The notes beneath the pieces are model-generated. The model was given only the letters and a program-made list of their open reading frames with translations. It ran no database searches and was not told the origin of the DNA. From positions 1 through 35,218 of the forward strand of contig QHBY01000393.1 in NCBI GenBank assembly GCA_003244245.1: 35,218 bases of DNA, in the 5' to 3' direction. Positions 15,229 to 26,849 of this stretch are shown one piece after another. How positions within the stretch are numbered: the first letter of the stretch is position 1; the number at the start of each line of letters is the position of its first letter. This stretch comes from Pseudonocardiales bacterium (GTDB taxonomy: Bacteria; Actinomycetota; Actinomycetes; Mycobacteriales; Pseudonocardiaceae). Made by a program: the position numbers and the translations under genes.

Positions 15229-16716
15229 ATGCTCCCATGCGGGAGCCTCACCACGGCGATCGTGCTGGCCGCCGGTGAAGGCACCCGGATGCGCTCGGAG
15301 ATCCCCAAGGTGCTGCATCCTCTGGCCGGGCGACCGCTATTGGAGCACGCGGTGCGGGCCGCCGCCGGATTGGTGCCCGAGCACCTCGTCGTGGTGATCG
15401 GTCACGGTCGAGACGCGGTGGCGGCCCACCTGCAGACGGTGGCCACCGCGCTGGGACGGGAAGTGCGCACCGCCGTGCAGGCACAGCAGCACGGCACCGG
15501 CCACGCGGTCGGCATTGCGTTGGACGTCCTGCCCGCCGGGCTGTCCGGGACGGTGCTGGTCAGCTACGGGGACGTGCCGTTGCTGGACACCGGCACGCTG
15601 GCCGGTCTGATCGCCGAGCACCACCGCGCCGGGCACGCGGTGACCGTGCTGTCGGCGATGGTGGCAGACCCGACCGGCTACGGGCGGGTGCTGCGCGACG
15701 GTTCGGGCGCGGTCACCGGCATCGTCGAGCACCGGGACGCCAACACCGCGCAGCGCGTCATTGGCGAGATCAACTCTGGGGTGTTCGCCTTCGACGCCGG
15801 GGTGCTGCGCGATGCACTGGGTCGGCTAGCCCCAGCTAACAGTCAGGGCGAGCTGTACCTCACTGATGTGCTGGGCCTGGTCCGCGCCGACGGGCGCCCG
15901 GCTGGTGCGCACCTGTGCGCGGACCCGCGGTTGGTGGCCGGTGTCAATGATCGGGTGCAGCTGGCCGCGCTCGGTGCGGAGTACAACCGGCGGCTGCTGG
16001 AGCACTGGATGCGAGCCGGCGTGACCGTCGTCGATCCAGCCGCGGTGTGGCTGGACGCTGACGTCGCGCTCGCCCCCGACGTCGTGCTGCATCCCGGGGT
16101 GCAGCTGCACGCCGGGACCGTGGTGGGTCACGGCGCCACGATCGGGCCGGACTCGACCCTGTCGGCGTGCACCATCGGCGCGGGCGCCACCGTGGTGCGG
16201 ACTCACGGCATCGGGGCGATGGTGGCCGATGGGGCGCAGATCGGCCCGTTCGCCTACCTGCGGCCGGGCAGCCGGATCGGCGAGCGGGCCAAGGTCGGCA
16301 CCTTCGTGGAGACAAAGAACGCTGAGCTGGGGCCTGGTGCGAAGGTGCCGCACCTGAGCTACGTCGGGGACGCGACCATCGGCGAGGGCAGCAACATCGG
16401 CGCAGCCACCGTGTTCGTCAACTACGACGGGGTGACCAAGCACCACAGCACCGTGGGCGCGCACGCCCGGACGGGGGCCGACAACATGTTCGTGGCCCCG
16501 GTGACCATCGGCGACGGTGCCTACACCGCGGCCGGCTCAGTGATCACGGAGGATGTACCGCCCGGGGCGCTGGCGGTAGCCCGAGGGCGTCAGCGCAACG
16601 TCGAAGGATGGGTCAGCCGGCAGCGCCCGGGAACCCCGGCTGCGGACGCAGCGAAGCTGGCCCAGCATGCGCGACCGCCCGACCGGACCTACGGTGACCA
16701 GACGCGGCAGGAGTGA
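15229..16716 (+). CDS. glmU: Bifunctional GlcN-1-P acetyltransferase / GlcNAc-1-P uridyltransferase GlmU
   Basis: This 495-residue protein makes UDP-GlcNAc, the precursor for peptidoglycan and surface polysaccharide. The N-terminal uridyltransferase domain (about 8-235) opens with VLAAGEGTRMRSEIPKVLH, the nucleotide-binding LxxGxGTxM(x)4K motif, and contains SYGDVPLL and GEINSGVFAF. The C-terminal domain (about 255-450) is a left-handed beta-helix of hexapeptide repeats. It contains RPGSRIGERAKVGTFVETKN and SYVGDATIGEGSNIGAATVF, where acetyl-CoA and GlcN-1-P bind. Length agrees with actinobacterial GlmU. ATG 15229 is preceded by an AGG-rich ribosome site. The stop is almost joined to prs. It supplies the sugar donor that the EPS genes to the left could use. 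Confidence 0.97.
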   Translation: MLPCGSLTTAIVLAAGEGTRMRSEIPKVLHPLAGRPLLEHAVRAAAGLVPEHLVVVIGHGRDAVAAHLQTVATALGREVRTAVQAQQHGTGHAVGIALDVLPAGLSGTVLVSYGDVPLLDTGTLAGLIAEHHRAGHAVTVLSAMVADPTGYGRVLRDGSGAVTGIVEHRDANTAQRVIGEINSGVFAFDAGVLRDALGRLAPANSQGELYLTDVLGLVRADGRPAGAHLCADPRLVAGVNDRVQLAALGAEYNRRLLEHWMRAGVTVVDPAAVWLDADVALAPDVVLHPGVQLHAGTVVGHGATIGPDSTLSACTIGAGATVVRTHGIGAMVADGAQIGPFAYLRPGSRIGERAKVGTFVETKNAELGPGAKVPHLSYVGDATIGEGSNIGAATVFVNYDGVTKHHSTVGAHARTGADNMFVAPVTIGDGAYTAAGSVITEDVPPGALAVARGRQRNVEGWVSRQRPGTPAADAAKLAQHARPPDRTYGDQTRQE

Positions 16717-16718
16717 GC

Positions 16719-17705
16719 ATGACCCTTTCCACGATGTCGGCGATCCCGAAGAAGAGCCTGATGCTCTTCTCCGGGCGCTACCACCCCGAGCTGGCCGAGG
16801 AGGTGGCCAAGCATCTCGACATCGCGGTCACCCCGCAGTCGGCCTACGCCTTCGCCAACGGTGAGATCTTCGTCCGGTTCGAGGAGTCGGTTCGCGGTTG
16901 CGACGCCTTCGTCGTGCAGGCGCACGCCGCTCCGATCAACGACTCCATCATGGAACAGCTGATCATGGTTGACGCGCTCAAGCGCGCGTCGGCCAAGCGG
17001 ATCACCGTCGTGATGCCGTTCTGGGGTTACAGCCGCCAGGACAAGAAACACCGCGGGCGCGAACCCATCTCCGCCCGGCTCATCGCGGACATGTTCAAGG
17101 TCGCCGGCGCGAACCGGATCATGACGGTGGACCTGCACACCGCGCAGATCCAGGGCTTCTTCGACGGACCGGTGGACCATCTGTTCGCGCTGCCGGTGCT
17201 CGCCGAGCACATCAAGAACACCTACGCCGGACGGGAGCTGGCCGTGGTGTCGCCGGACTCCGGCCGGGTACGGCTGGCCGAGCGGTGGGCCGAAACCCTC
17301 GGTGGCACACCGCTGGCGTTCATCCACAAGACCCGCAACCCCCGCGTGCCCAACGAGGCGGTCGCCAACCGGGTGGTCGGCGACATCGAGGGTCGGCTCT
17401 GCGTGGTGATCGACGACATGATCGACACCGGCGGCACGGTGGCCGGCGCCGTGCGGGCGCTGCTCGCCGGCGGCGCGACCGACGTGGTCGTCGCCGCCAC
17501 CCACGGGGTGCTGTCGGAGTCCGCCAGCCAGCGGCTGTCCACCTGCGGCGCCCGCGAGGTCATCTTCACCAACACGCTGCCCATCCCGGATCACAAGCGC
17601 TTCCCCGGGTTGACGGTGCTGTCCATCGCGCCGCTGCTGGCCCGGGCGATCCACGCGGTCTTCGATGACGGCTCGGTGACCAGTCTGTTCGACGGCATCG
17701 CCTGA
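16719..17705 (+). CDS. prs: Ribose-phosphate pyrophosphokinase (PRPP synthetase)
   Basis: About 328 residues. LMLFSGRYHPELAEEVAKHL opens the protein. The flexible-loop region is WGYSRQDKKHRGREPISARL, DLHTAQIQGFF holds the metal/ribose-5-phosphate site, and VVIDDMIDTGGTVAGA is the PRPP-binding signature. The enzyme turns ribose-5-phosphate and ATP into PRPP for purine, pyrimidine, His, Trp and, in many actinobacteria, arabinan precursor synthesis. ATG 16719 is favoured because AGGAG lies 5 nt upstream; the in-frame GTG 16713 overlaps the glmU stop as GTGA but its ribosome site would be too close. Cotranscribed with glmU. Confidence 0.97.
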   Translation: MTLSTMSAIPKKSLMLFSGRYHPELAEEVAKHLDIAVTPQSAYAFANGEIFVRFEESVRGCDAFVVQAHAAPINDSIMEQLIMVDALKRASAKRITVVMPFWGYSRQDKKHRGREPISARLIADMFKVAGANRIMTVDLHTAQIQGFFDGPVDHLFALPVLAEHIKNTYAGRELAVVSPDSGRVRLAERWAETLGGTPLAFIHKTRNPRVPNEAVANRVVGDIEGRLCVVIDDMIDTGGTVAGAVRALLAGGATDVVVAATHGVLSESASQRLSTCGAREVIFTNTLPIPDHKRFPGLTVLSIAPLLARAIHAVFDDGSVTSLFDGIA

Positions 17706-17741
17706 CCCACCCTGGTGCCGACCCGGTGAACGCGCCCCGCC

Positions 17742-17747
17742 TATACT
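17742..17747 (+). promoter_or_regulatory. Candidate -10 element upstream of rplY
   Basis: TATACT is a near-consensus -10 hexamer in the 190-nt gap between prs and rplY. No good -35 is seen at 16-19 nt upstream (the sequence there is around ccgaccc). The leader to the GTG at 17896 would be about 140 nt, long enough for regulation. Confidence 0.35.
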
Positions 17748-17895
17748 CCACGTATTGCCCCGGCGAGGGAGAGCATGACGCTCTTCGTGATCGACGCGGC
17801 GTGCCGCTTTGCGCGCCCGCTCAGCGATCACGAGGCGCCGCCGACCCACCGACCTCGATCTCGCCCACGCCTCGAAGCCGCTAAGGAGCCCCATC

Positions 17896-18516
17896 GTGTC
17901 CGAGGTCCGTCTGGCCGCCGAGCCGCGCACCGAGTTCGGCAAAGGTGCCGCCCGCCGTACCCGACGCGCCGGCAAGATCCCCGCAGTGCTCTACGGGCAC
18001 GGCAGCGACCCGCTGCATGTGGCGCTGCCCGCGCTGGAATTCGCCCGGGTGATGCGCGAGCAGGGCAGCAACGCCGTGCTCAGCATCGACCTGGACGGCC
18101 AACCGCAACTCGCGCTGACCAAGACCGTCACCGTGCACCCGATCCGGCGACACATCGAACACGTCGACCTGCTGATCATCCGGCGTGGCGAGAAGGTGGT
18201 GGTTGACGTTTACCTCGTCGTCACCGGCAACGCCGCCCCGGACACGCTGGTCACCCAGGAGCTGGTAAGCCTGCAGGTCGAGGCCGATGCGATGTCGATC
18301 CCCGACGAGATCGAGGTCTCCGTCGAGGGCGCCGCGATCGGTACCCGGGTGCTGGCCAGCGAGGTACCGCTGCCGGCGGGGGTGGAGCTGCGCACCGACC
18401 CGGAGTACCTCGTGGTCAACATCGTCGCCGCACCGACCACCGCAGACCTCGAAACCGAGACCACCAGTGAAGAACCGGCGCCGACCGGAACTGGGACTGC
18501 GGACGATCAGGCCTGA
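17896..18516 (+). CDS. rplY: 50S ribosomal protein L25/Ctc
   Basis: This 206-residue protein has the N-terminal L25 domain (about 1-95: [21 protein letters not shown], then [10 protein letters not shown], then [19 protein letters not shown]). It is followed by the C-terminal TL5/CTC domain (about 100-185) and an acidic Thr/Glu-rich tail. It binds 5S rRNA in the large subunit. GTG 17896 is well supported: AAGGAG lies 7 nt upstream, and the family start ([10 protein letters not shown]) follows directly. Upstream in-frame codons are leader. It is followed by pth after 20 nt, a pairing widespread in bacteria; in M. tuberculosis lpqT separates rplY from prs, and no such gene is present here. Confidence 0.96.
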   Translation: MSEVRLAAEPRTEFGKGAARRTRRAGKIPAVLYGHGSDPLHVALPALEFARVMREQGSNAVLSIDLDGQPQLALTKTVTVHPIRRHIEHVDLLIIRRGEKVVVDVYLVVTGNAAPDTLVTQELVSLQVEADAMSIPDEIEVSVEGAAIGTRVLASEVPLPAGVELRTDPEYLVVNIVAAPTTADLETETTSEEPAPTGTGTADDQA

Positions 18517-18536
18517 CGGGGGCCTTCAACCACGCC

Positions 18537-19133
18537 GTGACCGTTGAGACCAGCAGCGACCGGGTCGCCGGGGAACTCGCACTGATCGTGGGTCTGGGCA
18601 ACCCGGGCTCCGGCTACGCCGGCAACCGGCACAACGCCGGATTCATGGTGCTCGACGAGCTGGCCCATCGGGTAGGTGAGCGTTTCACTTCGCACAAGGC
18701 TAGGGCTGACGTGCTGGAAACGCGGCTGGCCGGGCGTCGGGTGGTGCTGGCGCGCCCGCGCTCCTTCATGAATATCTCCGGGCCGCCGGTCGCGGCGACG
18801 GCGCGGTACTACAAGGTCCCACCGACCGATGTGGTGGTCGTCCACGACGACTTGGACCTCGACTACGGCGTACTGAAGCTCAAGCGCGGCGGCGGCGAGG
18901 GCGGCCACAACGGGCTCCGCTCGATCTCGGAATGTCTGGGCAGCCGGGATTACCTGCGGGTACGTTTCGGTATCGGCCGACCGCCGGGCCGGATGGACGC
19001 GGCTGATTTCGTACTGCGGGACTTCACCGCCGAGCAGCGCCGCGAGCTGGACTTTCTGGTGGACCGCTGCGCCGACGCCGTCGAGCAGCTACTCACCCAG
19101 GGCCTGGCCGCCACCCAGAACCAGGTGCACTGA
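18537..19133 (+). CDS. pth: Peptidyl-tRNA hydrolase
   Basis: This 198-residue enzyme has [22 protein letters not shown] (catalytic His in NRHNAG), [23 protein letters not shown] (the Asp that orients the His) and [15 protein letters not shown], all in family order. It frees tRNAs from peptides dropped by stalled ribosomes. GTG 18537 lies 20 nt after the rplY stop without a strong ribosome site, so it probably depends on transcription and translation from rplY. The 3' end faces the acyl-AMP ligase gene, 26 nt away. Confidence 0.97.
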   Translation: MTVETSSDRVAGELALIVGLGNPGSGYAGNRHNAGFMVLDELAHRVGERFTSHKARADVLETRLAGRRVVLARPRSFMNISGPPVAATARYYKVPPTDVVVVHDDLDLDYGVLKLKRGGGEGGHNGLRSISECLGSRDYLRVRFGIGRPPGRMDAADFVLRDFTAEQRRELDFLVDRCADAVEQLLTQGLAATQNQVH

Positions 19134-19159
19134 GCGGGCACCTCTGTCGGTGTCAGGGG

Positions 19160-20842
19160 TCAGGGTTCAGGTAAATAGTCCGCGATGCGGTCGCGGACGG
19201 CGGCGCGGCGCAGCTTCCCTGAGGGGGTCTTGGGTAGGGCTGCGGGTGGAAGCACCACCACGGCGGCGGGTCGCAGACCTATCGCATCGACCACCCGGGA
19301 GGTGACCTCCTTGCGCAGGATGCGCTCGGCGTCAGCGTCGCCGGCCTGGGTGGATTCGACAGCCACCGCGAACGACTCCCGCCGGACGCCGGCATCCATC
19401 CGCACGGCCGCCACGTTGCCCGGCCGGACCCCGTCGACCAGCCCGGCGGCGCGCTCGATGTCGAGGGGATAGATGTTGCGCCCGCCCATGATGATGACGT
19501 CCTTGCGCCGCCCGCAGACCACCACGTCACCGTTGGCGAGGTAGCCCTCGTCGCCGGTGTCCAACCACCCGTCGAGATCCTGGGTGGGCAGCGGTCCGGC
19601 CGTGGTCAGGTACTGGCGGGTCACCGACTCGCCCCGCAGTTGGAGCCGGCCGATCTCGCGCTCACCGAGCGGGCGATCATCGTCGGCGAGCACCTGCACT
19701 TCGATCCCGGGCAACGGCGGGCCCAACCGGGGGAAGGCCCGGACGTCGCGGTCCGATGGCTCGGCCACGACGGCCCGCCGGCCGATCTCCAGAGTGTCGG
19801 CATCCACGATGTCCACCTGCATGCCGATCCCCAGTGGGGCGAACGAGACCGCGAGAGTGGCCTCGGCCATCCCGTAGGCGCACACCATGCAGGTTTCCGG
19901 CAACCCGAACCGGGCTCCCGCGCTGGTGAAGGCCCGCACCCCGGCCGGTTCGATGGGTTCGGCACCGTTGAGCGCGAAGCGCACGCTGGACAGGTCGAAG
20001 TGCTCTTCGGTGCTGGCCAGCCGCCGAGCCAGCAGGGCGTAGCCGAAGTTCGGCGCAGCGGTGATGGTGCCGCGGTACTTGCTGATCAGCTCAGCCCACA
20101 GCAGCGGGCGGGACATGAAGTCCGTCGGGGTGACCTTCACCAGTTCCAACCCCAGCGCCATCGGGACGGTGAGGAGCCCGACCATCCCCATGTCGTGGAA
20201 CAGTGGCAGCCAGGACACCATCACGTCGTTGACCGGGTCGAGTGCCCCAGCTTGAGCCATCGCGGTCAGGTTGGCGTAGAGGTTGCCGTGGGTGATCCGG
20301 ACGGCCTTGGGTTCGGCGCTGGAACCCGAGGTGAGCTGCAGCAGCGCGGTGTCGTCCTCGCCCACCGGCACCGGCGCGCTGAGCGGTCGGACGGCCGGAT
20401 CGTCGAGGTCGGCGAGCATCAGGTAGCTGATCCCGCGCTCGTCCAGCAGCGGGGCGAGCTGGTCGAAGGGTGGTCCGAGAAGCACCAGCTTGGCGTCGAT
20501 CATGCCTAGCACCCTGATCGTGTCCGCCGCCCAATTCGCCAGATGGGCCCGGTGGGTGGGTTGGTGCAGCATGGTCACGCCGCCACCGGCCAGCCAGACG
20601 CCCTGCACCGCCGGCGCGATCAGCGCGGGGTCAGCGGCCAGCACCGCCACCGCGTCGCCGTGTTGAACACCCGGTGCGGCGATGCCCATCAAATACCCTG
20701 CGGCGCACAGGGCCTTGTGGTGGACTTCTGTCCAGGTGACACGGCGCGGTGCGGTGGGCTCGCCGGTGGTCATGCCGCGGTCCGACCGGGTCGGTGAATC
20801 CGGTGCGCAGTGGGCCACCAGAGTGTCGAGAAACCTGCTCAC
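19160..20842 (-). CDS. Acyl-AMP ligase of the FAAL/FadD type (Pks16-like)
   Basis: About 560 residues of the adenylate-forming family. LLQLTSGSSAEPKAVRITHG is the ATP phosphate-binding loop, YGMAEATLAVSF the A5-like motif typical of fatty-acyl-AMP ligases, GWLDTGDEGYLANGDVVVCG the A7-A8 hinge and PKTPSGKLRRA the A10 Lys. It activates a fatty acid with ATP and passes it to CoA or a carrier protein. The position next to pth matches Rv1013 (pks16), which despite its name is an AMP ligase. GTG 20842 is chosen: AAGGTGG lies 6 nt upstream, whereas an in-frame TTG at 20938 would overlap the ABC-F gene. No carrier protein is nearby, so the acceptor is unknown. Confidence 0.9.
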   Translation of the reverse strand: MSRFLDTLVAHCAPDSPTRSDRGMTTGEPTAPRRVTWTEVHHKALCAAGYLMGIAAPGVQHGDAVAVLAADPALIAPAVQGVWLAGGGVTMLHQPTHRAHLANWAADTIRVLGMIDAKLVLLGPPFDQLAPLLDERGISYLMLADLDDPAVRPLSAPVPVGEDDTALLQLTSGSSAEPKAVRITHGNLYANLTAMAQAGALDPVNDVMVSWLPLFHDMGMVGLLTVPMALGLELVKVTPTDFMSRPLLWAELISKYRGTITAAPNFGYALLARRLASTEEHFDLSSVRFALNGAEPIEPAGVRAFTSAGARFGLPETCMVCAYGMAEATLAVSFAPLGIGMQVDIVDADTLEIGRRAVVAEPSDRDVRAFPRLGPPLPGIEVQVLADDDRPLGEREIGRLQLRGESVTRQYLTTAGPLPTQDLDGWLDTGDEGYLANGDVVVCGRRKDVIIMGGRNIYPLDIERAAGLVDGVRPGNVAAVRMDAGVRRESFAVAVESTQAGDADAERILRKEVTSRVVDAIGLRPAAVVVLPPAALPKTPSGKLRRAAVRDRIADYLPEP

Positions 20843-20907
20843 AAACGGCCACCTTACGGCTGTGCTGGGCAAACACGACTCGATGGTCACCAACCGGCGG
20901 ATGGTCA

Positions 20908-22691
<1,784 letters not shown>

Positions 22692-22692
<1 letters not shown>

Positions 22693-23660
22693 CAGGCGTG
22701 CGCCATCGGTTCGTTAGGCGGCCCAGGGTTGGGTGGCACTGGGCGCGGATCCTCCACGATCCGGGCACCGGGCACCGGGCCGCTGGCTACCCGGACAGTG
22801 CGGCACACGCCGGCACCGGCCAGCTCGGCGGCGACCCGGACCGCGGCTTCGCCGTCGGTGCACAGGAACGCACAGGTCGGCCCGGATCCCGACACGATGC
22901 CGGCCAGCGCCCCGGCGTCGACCCCAGCGCGCAGCGTGCGGCGCAGTGTCGGGCGCAGTGACACCGCGGCGGCCTGCAGATCGTTGCCGAGCAGCAACGC
23001 GAGCCGTCGAGGGTCCCCGGATGCCAGCGCCTCCAGCAGCGGTTCGACGTCGCCGAGCTGCTGTAGCGACTGGGGCGCACCGTGGCGCAGCCGATCCAGC
23101 TCCCGGTAGACCTCCGGTGTGGACAGGCCGCGGTGATCCAGCGCGATCGCCCAATGAAAGGTGTGCCGCGCCAGCACCGGCACCAAGGACTCACCGCGCC
23201 CGGTGCCCATCGCGGTGCCGCCGCACAACGCGAACGGCACATCGCTACCCAGTTCAGCGGCCAGTCCGGTGAGCTCCTCACGGCTGATGTCCAGCCGCCA
23301 CAGCCCGGCCAGGGCGACCAGGGTGCCCGCCGCGTCGGCGCTGCCGCCGGCCATGCCGCCGGCGACCGGGATGGCTTTGCGCAGGACCACCCGCACCGAA
23401 GGCCGGCGTCCGACGCGCTCGGCGAGCAGCAGGGCCGCGCGCCACGCCAGGTTGCGGTCGTCGGTGGGCACCGTCGCGGCGCCCTCGCCGTATACCTGCA
23501 CGCCGGGCTCGTCAGTGGCCGCGACGGTCACCTCGTCGAGCATCGACAGCGCCTGAAACACGCTGGTCAGCTCGTGGTAGCCGTCGCCGCACAGGCCACC
23601 GACGGCCAGATGCAGGTTCACCTTGGCCGGGACGCGCACGGTAACCGGTTGCGGCACCAC
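22692..23660 (-). CDS. ispE: 4-diphosphocytidyl-2-C-methyl-D-erythritol kinase
   Basis: About 322 residues of the GHMP kinase family. [15 protein letters not shown] is the N-terminal Lys-containing motif, [15 protein letters not shown] the ATP-binding glycine loop, and [13 protein letters not shown] the C-terminal GHMP motif 3. It phosphorylates CDP-ME in the MEP pathway to isoprenoids, and so feeds undecaprenyl phosphate, the carrier used by the EPS transferase. Start choice is uncertain: GTG 23660 has GGGGG about 9 nt upstream. GTG 23657, GTG 23669 and TTG 23699 are in-frame alternatives. The gene lies between ksgA and the ABC-F gene on the same strand. Confidence 0.94.
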
Positions 23661-23728
23661 AGCGAGCACCCCCCCAGGATACGGGGCGCCTATGGACAAC
23701 CCGTGAGTGGCAATGCGAGCTATCGCCC

Positions 23729-24589
23729 CTATCGCCGCTCACGGACGATTTTCGCGAAATCGCTGACGGTGAGCTGCTCGCCGCGGACGCTGGGATCCAC
23801 CCCGGCCGCCCGGAGCACTTGCTCGGCGGAGGCCGCCGAACCCGCCCAGCCGGCCAAGGCGGCCCGCAACGTCTTGCGGCGCTGCGCGAACGCGGCGTCC
23901 ACCAGCGCAAAGACCTGTTGCCTGGGCACTGTTGAGGGCGGCGGGCGGCTGGTGAGGGCGACCAGGCCGGAGTCCACATTGGGCACCGGCCAGAACACCG
24001 CGCGGGGCACCGGGCCGGCGCGGCGGACGTCGGCGTACCAGGCCGCCTTGACGCTGGGTGCGCCGTAGCATCGGCTACCCGGCGGGGCGGCCAGCCGGTC
24101 AGCCACCTCAGCCTGCACCATCACCAGCCCACGGCGCAGGCTCGGGAGCTCGGCCAGCAGATGCAGCAGTACGGGAACACCGACGTTGTAGGGCAGGTTC
24201 GCGACCAGCGCGGTGGGTTCCAGACCCCCGGCCGCCTCGACGATCTCCGCCCGCCGTACCCGCAGCGCGTCGGCTGTCAGTACCCGCAGCGCACTGGCAC
24301 GATCCTGGGCACGGTCAGCCACCGTGGCGGGCAACGCGCCGGCCAGCAGTGGATCCACCTCCACGGCCAGCACCCGGTCCACCGCGCCGAGCAACGCCAG
24401 CGTCAGGGAGCCCAGCCCGGGCCCGACTTCCAGCACGACGTCGTCGGGGGTCAGGTCGGCCGCCGCCACGATCCGGCGCACCGTGTTGGCGTCATGTACG
24501 AAGTTCTGCCCAAGCCGCTTGGTGGGTCGCACCCCGACCCGCTCAGCCAAGGCTCGCAGCTCAGCCGGCCCGAGCAACCCCGTCTCCAT
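23729..24589 (-). CDS. ksgA: 16S rRNA (adenine1518-N6/adenine1519-N6)-dimethyltransferase
   Basis: This 286-residue enzyme contains [10 protein letters not shown] (family opening), [17 protein letters not shown] (SAM motif I), VLAVEVDP (motif II) and [17 protein letters not shown] (motif IV, NLPY, which binds the target adenine). The C-terminal [12 protein letters not shown] and [13 protein letters not shown] are also typical. It dimethylates two adjacent adenines in helix 45 of 16S rRNA during small-subunit maturation. ATG 24589 lies 11 nt after the rpfB stop with no clear ribosome site, so coupling to rpfB is likely. The same neighbours (rpfB, ispE) occur in mycobacteria. Confidence 0.96.
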   Translation of the reverse strand: METGLLGPAELRALAERVGVRPTKRLGQNFVHDANTVRRIVAAADLTPDDVVLEVGPGLGSLTLALLGAVDRVLAVEVDPLLAGALPATVADRAQDRASALRVLTADALRVRRAEIVEAAGGLEPTALVANLPYNVGVPVLLHLLAELPSLRRGLVMVQAEVADRLAAPPGSRCYGAPSVKAAWYADVRRAGPVPRAVFWPVPNVDSGLVALTSRPPPSTVPRQQVFALVDAAFAQRRKTLRAALAGWAGSAASAEQVLRAAGVDPSVRGEQLTVSDFAKIVRERR

Positions 24590-24600
24590 GACGGGCGAGA

Positions 24601-25779
<1,179 letters not shown>

Positions 25780-25935
25780 CTACCTCGACCAAGCAGGCAG
25801 ACTCATCCCGACGGGCCTGACAGCGACCCACGTCCCCGTGCCGGAACTACCCCATCCCGGCTGACAGTGACGGAACGGTAACGGTTCGTAGCCGAGTGCG
25901 CAAACATCTGTCGGGAAGTGTCGCCGATTGAACGC

Positions 25936-26820
25936 TCAGGAACGCCCAGCGGTATCGGTCGCACCGAACTGATTTTTGGTAGCTGGGTGCCCGAATCCGA
26001 AGACGCGTTCGGCGTTAGCGCAGCTTGACGCCGCCAGCTCCGCCACGTCCTGGCCGCGCAGCGCGGCGAGGTCCCGGACGGTGTAGGGCAGGTTGACCGG
26101 CTCGTTGGGCTTTCCCCGGTGCGGATGCGGGGTGAGGAACGGCGCGTCGGTTTCCACCAGCAGCTGCCCGTCCGGGACCAGCACCGCTGCCTCGCGTAAC
26201 GTGCGGGCGTTGCGGAAAGTAACCGTGCCGGAGAAAGAAAGGACATAACCGGCGTCCACGCAGATCCGTGCCATTGCGGCATCTCCGGAGAAGCAGTGGA
26301 AGATGACGGTCTGTGGTGGCCCTTCTTGCTCGAGCACCGCCAGGACGTCGCCGTGGGCGTCCCGATCGTGGATCATCAGCGGTTTGCCGAGCCGCTTGGC
26401 GAGGTCGATGTGCCAGCGGTAGGCCTCTTGTTGCGCCTCGGGCGGCGAGCAGCGCGGGTCGCGTTGCGTCCAGTAGTAGTCCAGGCCGGTCTCCCCCACG
26501 GCCACCACCCGAGGGTGCCGCGCGAGCTGCTCGAGCTCGGCGCGGTCGGCGTCGGTCATCGTCGCGGTGCGGGTCGGGTGCAGTGCCACCGCCGCGAAAA
26601 CTCGATCGTCCCAGCCCGACGCCTGCACCACCCAGCGCGCCGAGGCCATGTCATCAGCCACCGTCACCACCGCGGCGACCCCCACCGCCGCCGCCCGGTC
26701 CAGCGCCTCCCGAACCCCCGCGGGGTCAGTCGCGCCGCAGGCATCCAGATGCGTATGCGCGTCGACCACCGTCGCGGGCAACGCCTGCGGAGGTAGCGGC
26801 AAGCCGCTCGTGAGTGGCAT
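25936..26820 (-). CDS. tatD: TatD-family metal-dependent hydrolase (3'-5' DNase)
   Basis: About 294 residues with the TIM-barrel metal sites in order: VVDAHTHLD (HxH), VGETGLDYYW (bridging Glu), LMIHDRDAHGD (His), FHCFSGDAA (His) and LLVETDAPFLTPHPHRG (Asp). The family removes nucleotides from DNA ends and is linked to DNA repair and D-aminoacyl-tRNA clean-up. ATG 26820 is used; the codon before it is an in-frame TTG. There is no ribosome site, and the start lies 25 nt after the metS stop within a nested inverted repeat, so expression may depend on metS translation. Confidence 0.94.
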   Translation of the reverse strand: MPLTSGLPLPPQALPATVVDAHTHLDACGATDPAGVREALDRAAAVGVAAVVTVADDMASARWVVQASGWDDRVFAAVALHPTRTATMTDADRAELEQLARHPRVVAVGETGLDYYWTQRDPRCSPPEAQQEAYRWHIDLAKRLGKPLMIHDRDAHGDVLAVLEQEGPPQTVIFHCFSGDAAMARICVDAGYVLSFSGTVTFRNARTLREAAVLVPDGQLLVETDAPFLTPHPHRGKPNEPVNLPYTVRDLAALRGQDVAELAASSCANAERVFGFGHPATKNQFGATDTAGRS

Positions 26821-26849
26821 CAAGTGCTATAACACTGTTTGGCACTCAC
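26810..26849. repeat. Nested inverted repeats at the metS-tatD junction
   Basis: GTGAGTG (26810-26816) and CACTCAC (26843-26849) form outer arms. AGTG (26823-26826) and CACT (26833-26836) form inner arms around ctataa. The structure covers the metS stop and the tatD start on the minus strand and could hide the tatD start in RNA. Confidence 0.5.

Noticed and set aside
17775-18206. Plus-strand open frame in the rplY leader with a good ribosome site (GAGGGAG before ATG 17775)
   Set aside because: It runs out of frame deep into rplY and its product is Arg/Pro-rich with no family signal. It might give a short leader peptide, but nothing supports a protein.
19640-20509. 289-codon open frame antisense to the AMP ligase
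   Set aside because: Same reason: motifs of the ligase on the other strand are intact and this frame has none.
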